Shown: positions 6,799 through 10,887 of the stretch, piece by piece
Layout: each line of letters begins with the position of its first letter
Numbering within the stretch: position 1 is the first letter of the stretch
DNA from: an uncultured Clostridia bacterium
GTDB taxonomy: Bacteria; Bacillota; Clostridia; Lachnospirales; CAG-274
Assembly: GCA_947629215.1 (NCBI GenBank)
Contig: CANRCU010000053.1
Span: 1-10,887 of the forward strand
DNA length: 10,887 nt
Direction of reading: 5' to 3'
Position numbers and translations under genes: made by a program
The notes under the pieces: model-generated
Databases searched by the model: none
The model's input: the letters and a program-made list of their open reading frames with translations, nothing else
What the model was told of the DNA's origin: nothing

Positions 6799-9700
6799 AT
6801 GGATAATGAACGCAGTTATCTGAGCGGTTCTATAATGTTATCAAGAAACGAAAACGGAGATTCTGCCGAAGAATTCACAATTCGTTCGGTCATAGGTAGA
6901 GGCGGCTCGAGCATATGCTATGATGCTGTCAGAAGGCTTGAGGACGGAAGCAAGGAAACGGGCAAACTTAAAGAATTTTATCCCATAGATTTTGTTTTAA
7001 ATAACAAACCGATATATTATTCCATGCTCCGTCTGCCAAACGGGCAGCTTATAGCAGGTTCGGGGACAGCTCGCAAGTTTGAGAAAATGCGCTCGGATTA
7101 TATAGGAACTTACAGACTTCTGCAAAAGGTCATGGTGGATAATTCAAAAAATGAGGTCCTCAGGACTTATATAAGGCATAATGAGGTATACTACGGCTTT
7201 GTAAGCGAAGATGACGACATTCCCGAAGCGTATGATATAAAAAAGATGAAACCCACAGTGTATATATGGTCTCCCGGCGTACCCGGTAAAACATTTGATG
7301 TATTTTTGGAAGAGGTAAGAAAAGAACCGGGGAAAAGTTCGGAGTTAAAGCTTATGAATATACTGTCTGTTGCGGAAACACTTACAGACTGTATAAAAGC
7401 TATGCATTCGGCGGGTCTTGTGCATATGGATATAAATCCGTCGAATTTTTTGGTACAGTATGATACCGACGGGAAAATTCTGCCAAGCAATATATCGATG
7501 TTTGATATAAATTCGCTGGCTTCCATTAACAGCAAATTTATAATTCCGTCCGGCACAAAGGGCTTTTGCGCCCCCGAAGTAGCAAAAGGGAGGGTAAGCA
7601 ACAGGTCGGATATTTACTCGATAGGCGCTATGCTGTTCAATGCGGTCGTTATTAACGAAGATATTGCCGACGGTTTTTATAAAGATTTTTTATATCCAAG
7701 CATACAGCTGCTTTTGAAAAATTCGGAGTTGATCAAAAATTCGGATGTAAATTCGGATACGATTCTTATATCAAGGATAAGTAAAATACTTGAAAAATGT
7801 CTTGCAGTCGATCCGCAAAAGAGATACAGCTGCTGTACCGACCTCAAATCGGATATTGTCCGTGCGAAACAGCGTTTGACCGGACTTATGAACTGGACGC
7901 CCGAAGCAAAAAACCATACGGGTCAGACAGAGCCTGCAATTGTCATACAGAAATTGCTGTATGATCATCCCCTTTATGAGGGGATCGGCGATAATGTCAA
8001 AGAGGGGGATATAAATGTTCTTCTTATAGGTTCCGGAACATACGGACAGAAATTTATAGATATTTGTATGCAGTCGGGTCAGATGTACGGATTTGATTTG
8101 AATATTGACGCGTTTTCGGAGGATGCCGATGAGGGCAGGGAATCTTATATCCGTTTTCGCCCGGCAATAAAGGAGTTTGTTAATTTAGACGGCTGTCTTG
8201 ACGAAAAAAAGGATATGTCATATGCCAATCTGAATTTCAAAGCAATATGTGATGTTACGGATAATAAATATACCATGTTTGCAAAGAAAAGCTCCAAAAA
8301 TAAACATTCTCAGGTCAACTGCGATATTGTAAAAAGTATTTTGGCAGAGAGAGAAAACTACAACTATGTATTTGTTGCTTTGGGTGATGACAGTCTTAAC
8401 AGAGCAATAGCCGAGCTTTGCGCCGAAGGTCTGGATCACTGCTGCCCCGTAAGCTATGTATCGGAGAAAAAGGTCGGAAAACGAAATGAAAAAAAGGATA
8501 TATCTCAAAAGTTATATCCCGTATACATAAATGAGCCTGTAGACCTTATAGCCATAGACGAACTTGGCGAAATGGCATTTAATGCCCATAATGCATGGAA
8601 CAGCGCCATGAATGTTGATGTTCTTAAAGAAAGAAAAGACTTCTTTACGGGTGAAACTTTTGATGACAGATACAACCGCATATCCTCGCTTGCCTATGTG
8701 CTGTCAATAAAATATAAATTGCGCAGTATTCAGATGGAACATGACGATGTGCAAAAAGCTGCCGATGAATTTGCAAAACTTTTATCGGATATGGAAAAGC
8801 CCGACAAAAAAGAGGAAAAGGAAAAGTTTCTCAGGCTGATCTATCTTGAACACAGGCGCTGGGTGCTTGAAAAAATCACCGACGGCTGGACAGCCCCAAG
8901 AAAGGAAAACGGATTTTTTGACTTTGAAGGCTGTATTTCAAGAGGCAAGGTAAAGGATAAACGTAATCTTACCCACCCGTGCATAGTACACAGCACAGAA
9001 AAAATCGCACTGGAGAGTGACGAATATACCGCAAACAACCACAGGGCATGGAATAAAAGCACGGATGCGGACAATCAGCTGGACGAACTTGACCGAATGT
9101 CTGTCATGCTGCACAGGTATTTCAGAAAAGATGCCGATAAGAAAAGAAAAGAAGGCGGCGCAGGAAGAAAAGATATAGAGTATATATGGAATATTATATC
9201 AAAGGCAGACAGTGATGTTGAAAAGGCATTCAGACAATTTTGCTTTGCTCTGAAAAATATTTCAAACGGTTCGGAGGGTTACAGCAGGCAATATGATTAT
9301 TATGAAGGCATATTTAAAGCGGCTGTCACCAAAATGGACAAAGAGCAGCAAGACAAAATAAAAGAGCGGCTGTCTATTGTCAAGAAGGAATTTTTCTCTG
9401 CGATCGAAGCCAATTTGTATAGAGATTATAAGAAAAATGACGAAATACTCGTCAAAAAGATACCTTTTATACTTACATACAGGCATAAGGCGTGTATAGC
9501 CGCACCGTTTGAAGACGGAAAGGATCAGAACGGCAGAAACGAAGAGGTGTTCTCAAATGTGGCCGCGCCTACTCTGTTAAGCCCCGAAAGGCTTTGCTAT
9601 CTTTATTGCTTCGATAAAAATTCATCTTCAAGTCTGCTTATACGCAAGTTGGATGCTGTTCTTAATTATTTTTGCAAAAGGCAGATACACTGCGGTGTCG

Positions 9701-10887
9701 AAATGTTTATTCTCTACATGAAAGATGCAAGCGACGAAGAGTTTGAGAAGCTTTACATGGGTTTGAACCAACTTGAGAAAAAATATCCCAAGGAGAGCAG
9801 CGGTGCATGGCTTGAAAAAAGCGATATATACAGTGCAGATAACTTGGAACAGGCGTATACAAGAGCTGTCGAATATATCAATAATAGCAATGTCGATATG
9901 TTTAACGGTAAAAACCGCTTGTTCCCCACTGCCTATGACAATGCAATGTTTATAAAGGAAATTGCAGACAGCGGTATATCTTATTTTGAACCGGACAACA
10001 GAAATAAAGTATATACAAAACTTGTAAACTGCGGACATCTGAGATATACGGATGATGATTCTTACATCAGGATAGAGGATATGTTTGCCCTTATGAATGC
10101 GGGGGACAATCGGTTCAATATGCCCGAATTTTCGGATGATTATCAGAAATTATGGGATATTTATACAGGTTCATATATCCGCAGTGATGACGAAGACAAA
10201 AGGTTTGAGTATGGCGTTGAAAGCTGGAATTATGTGTGCGGATTGCTTATGAGCTATGAGAATAAAAGGAAGGCTCTTGCAAAAATAATAATAAACACCG
10301 ATGAAGAAGTCAATTACAAGATAATAAATCGTTATCTGCCGGGGTTTACATTAACTACACTCAGGGCTTTGACACAAAAACTGAAAAAAATGGGTGTATT
10401 GCACCAAAACTCGTCGGCGACAAGCTATGCAAGCGATACTTGCAGGCTGTCATGGAGAACGGACGAAAAATATGCGGACAAACTGCAAGCTGTTTTGGAC
10501 AGACATGATATACTTCTGCCGCATTACGGTGTTGACGCTGTGGAGATTTGTGCCAACGGAAGAAAATATGTAAAAATCGATTACAACGACCCTTATGTCC
10601 GAAACCTGGAACTTAATGACGAAAACAAGATAGCTTATCTGAATTATTGCAATTTATTAAAAAAACTGGATGAAAATGGTTTTATAAGGCTCATGCCTTC
10701 CGATAAAACAGACGACGATAAATATGTGAGCTTTGTATATTCCTCAAACCGTATAAAAGAGCTGCTGACCTCAGCTGGTGAAATACTTGAAATATATGCT
10801 TACTATGAGGCGTTAAAAACAGGATATTTTGATGACGTTGTTTCCGGTTATGAGTTTGACTGGGAGTTCGGGAATGTTAAAAACGAG
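6799..10887 (+). CDS. Protein kinase fused to Rossmann, RyR-like and CARF/DUF1887-like nuclease regions, 3' partial
   Basis: The frame is open for 1363 codons and leaves the window without a stop. Residues about 26-356 are a Ser/Thr kinase: glycine loop GRGGSS (33-38), LKE lysine K58, catalytic loop HMDINPSN (209-216, D211 and N216), metal aspartate in FDI (D236), APE (258-260), SDIYSIG (270-276) and R342; it looks active. Residues about 405-535 look like a nucleotide-binding Rossmann unit (VLLIGSGTYG, later YVFVALGDDS). Residues about 650-775 resemble a RyR domain: LEHRRW (683-688), DGW (695-697), then LDELDRM (762-768). Residues about 885-1105 resemble a CARF-type sensor, ending IEDMFALMNAG. 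Residues 1140-1235 and 1275-1320 look winged-helix. From 1322 LLTSAGEILEIYAYYEAL to the final NVKNE matches the start of a DUF1887/Card1-type PD-(D/E)XK nuclease; its remaining catalytic residues lie outside. The kinase call is strong, the RyR and Rossmann calls moderate, and the CARF/DUF1887 call moderate and based on motif memory. Confidence 0.85.
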   Translation, partial: MDNERSYLSGSIMLSRNENGDSAEEFTIRSVIGRGGSSICYDAVRRLEDGSKETGKLKEFYPIDFVLNNKPIYYSMLRLPNGQLIAGSGTARKFEKMRSDYIGTYRLLQKVMVDNSKNEVLRTYIRHNEVYYGFVSEDDDIPEAYDIKKMKPTVYIWSPGVPGKTFDVFLEEVRKEPGKSSELKLMNILSVAETLTDCIKAMHSAGLVHMDINPSNFLVQYDTDGKILPSNISMFDINSLASINSKFIIPSGTKGFCAPEVAKGRVSNRSDIYSIGAMLFNAVVINEDIADGFYKDFLYPSIQLLLKNSELIKNSDVNSDTILISRISKILEKCLAVDPQKRYSCCTDLKSDIVRAKQRLTGLMNWTPEAKNHTGQTEPAIVIQKLLYDHPLYEGIGDNVKEGDINVLLIGSGTYGQKFIDICMQSGQMYGFDLNIDAFSEDADEGRESYIRFRPAIKEFVNLDGCLDEKKDMSYANLNFKAICDVTDNKYTMFAKKSSKNKHSQVNCDIVKSILAERENYNYVFVALGDDSLNRAIAELCAEGLDHCCPVSYVSEKKVGKRNEKKDISQKLYPVYINEPVDLIAIDELGEMAFNAHNAWNSAMNVDVLKERKDFFTGETFDDRYNRISSLAYVLSIKYKLRSIQMEHDDVQKAADEFAKLLSDMEKPDKKEEKEKFLRLIYLEHRRWVLEKITDGWTAPRKENGFFDFEGCISRGKVKDKRNLTHPCIVHSTEKIALESDEYTANNHRAWNKSTDADNQLDELDRMSVMLHRYFRKDADKKRKEGGAGRKDIEYIWNIISKADSDVEKAFRQFCFALKNISNGSEGYSRQYDYYEGIFKAAVTKMDKEQQDKIKERLSIVKKEFFSAIEANLYRDYKKNDEILVKKIPFILTYRHKACIAAPFEDGKDQNGRNEEVFSNVAAPTLLSPERLCYLYCFDKNSSSSLLIRKLDAVLNYFCKRQIHCGVEMFILYMKDASDEEFEKLYMGLNQLEKKYPKESSGAWLEKSDIYSADNLEQAYTRAVEYINNSNVDMFNGKNRLFPTAYDNAMFIKEIADSGISYFEPDNRNKVYTKLVNCGHLRYTDDDSYIRIEDMFALMNAGDNRFNMPEFSDDYQKLWDIYTGSYIRSDDEDKRFEYGVESWNYVCGLLMSYENKRKALAKIIINTDEEVNYKIINRYLPGFTLTTLRALTQKLKKMGVLHQNSSATSYASDTCRLSWRTDEKYADKLQAVLDRHDILLPHYGVDAVEICANGRKYVKIDYNDPYVRNLELNDENKIAYLNYCNLLKKLDENGFIRLMPSDKTDDDKYVSFVYSSNRIKELLTSAGEILEIYAYYEALKTGYFDDVVSGYEFDWEFGNVKNE

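Noticed and set aside
7191..7601. 136-codon minus-strand frame and other minus-strand frames between 7191 and 10038
   Set aside because: They overlap the intact kinase-fusion frame, whose motifs (HMDINPSN, APE, SDIYSIG) are unmistakable, and they lack ribosome binding sites.
9773..9955. 60-codon plus-strand frame inside the kinase-fusion gene
   Set aside because: It is out of frame with the large gene, has no ribosome binding site and no recognisable product.

Overview
The window looks like a piece of a Gram-positive gut or rumen Clostridia genome, most likely Ruminococcus-like (Oscillospiraceae). This is inferred from the extracellular pectate lyase with a ricin-type carbohydrate-binding segment, strong AGGAGG-type ribosome binding sites, AT-leaning composition with frequent ATA isoleucine codons, and TTGATA/TATAAT promoter elements. 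No species can be named from sequence alone. Every gene I support is on the + strand.

Region 1 (1-1268) is the 3' end of a secreted family PL1 pectate lyase gene, closed by a strong intrinsic terminator. Region 2 (1269-2341) holds an unusual promoter zone with two 16-bp direct repeats, a long structured leader, a YbjN-domain protein gene and a 41-codon ORF that overlaps its stop codon as ATGA. Region 3 (2342-6015) has a good sigma-A promoter, a roughly 150-nt leader and one gene for a 1162-residue, mostly helical protein. Its centre is built from five tandem repeats of about 90 residues plus a sixth partial copy. Region 4 (6016-10887) has a promoter resembling the one in region 2, a compact PP2C-type phosphatase gene, and 17 nt later a very large gene that stays open to the end of the window.

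That last gene (6799 to beyond 10887, at least 1363 codons) is the most notable object. Its predicted protein starts with a complete-looking Ser/Thr kinase domain, continues with a Rossmann-like segment and a RyR-like segment, and ends with a region that resembles the CARF / winged-helix / DUF1887 (Card1/Can2-like) nuclease layout. The window ends just as the expected nuclease motif begins. The PP2C phosphatase directly upstream is the natural antagonist of the kinase. A plausible model, which is inference, is a phosphorylation-controlled stress or antiviral effector. In it the kinase/phosphatase pair gates a nucleotide-sensing nuclease, and the large repeat protein and the YbjN protein serve as substrate, adaptor or chaperone. 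No CRISPR array, cas gene, cyclic-oligonucleotide synthetase, transposase, integrase, tRNA or rRNA is visible.
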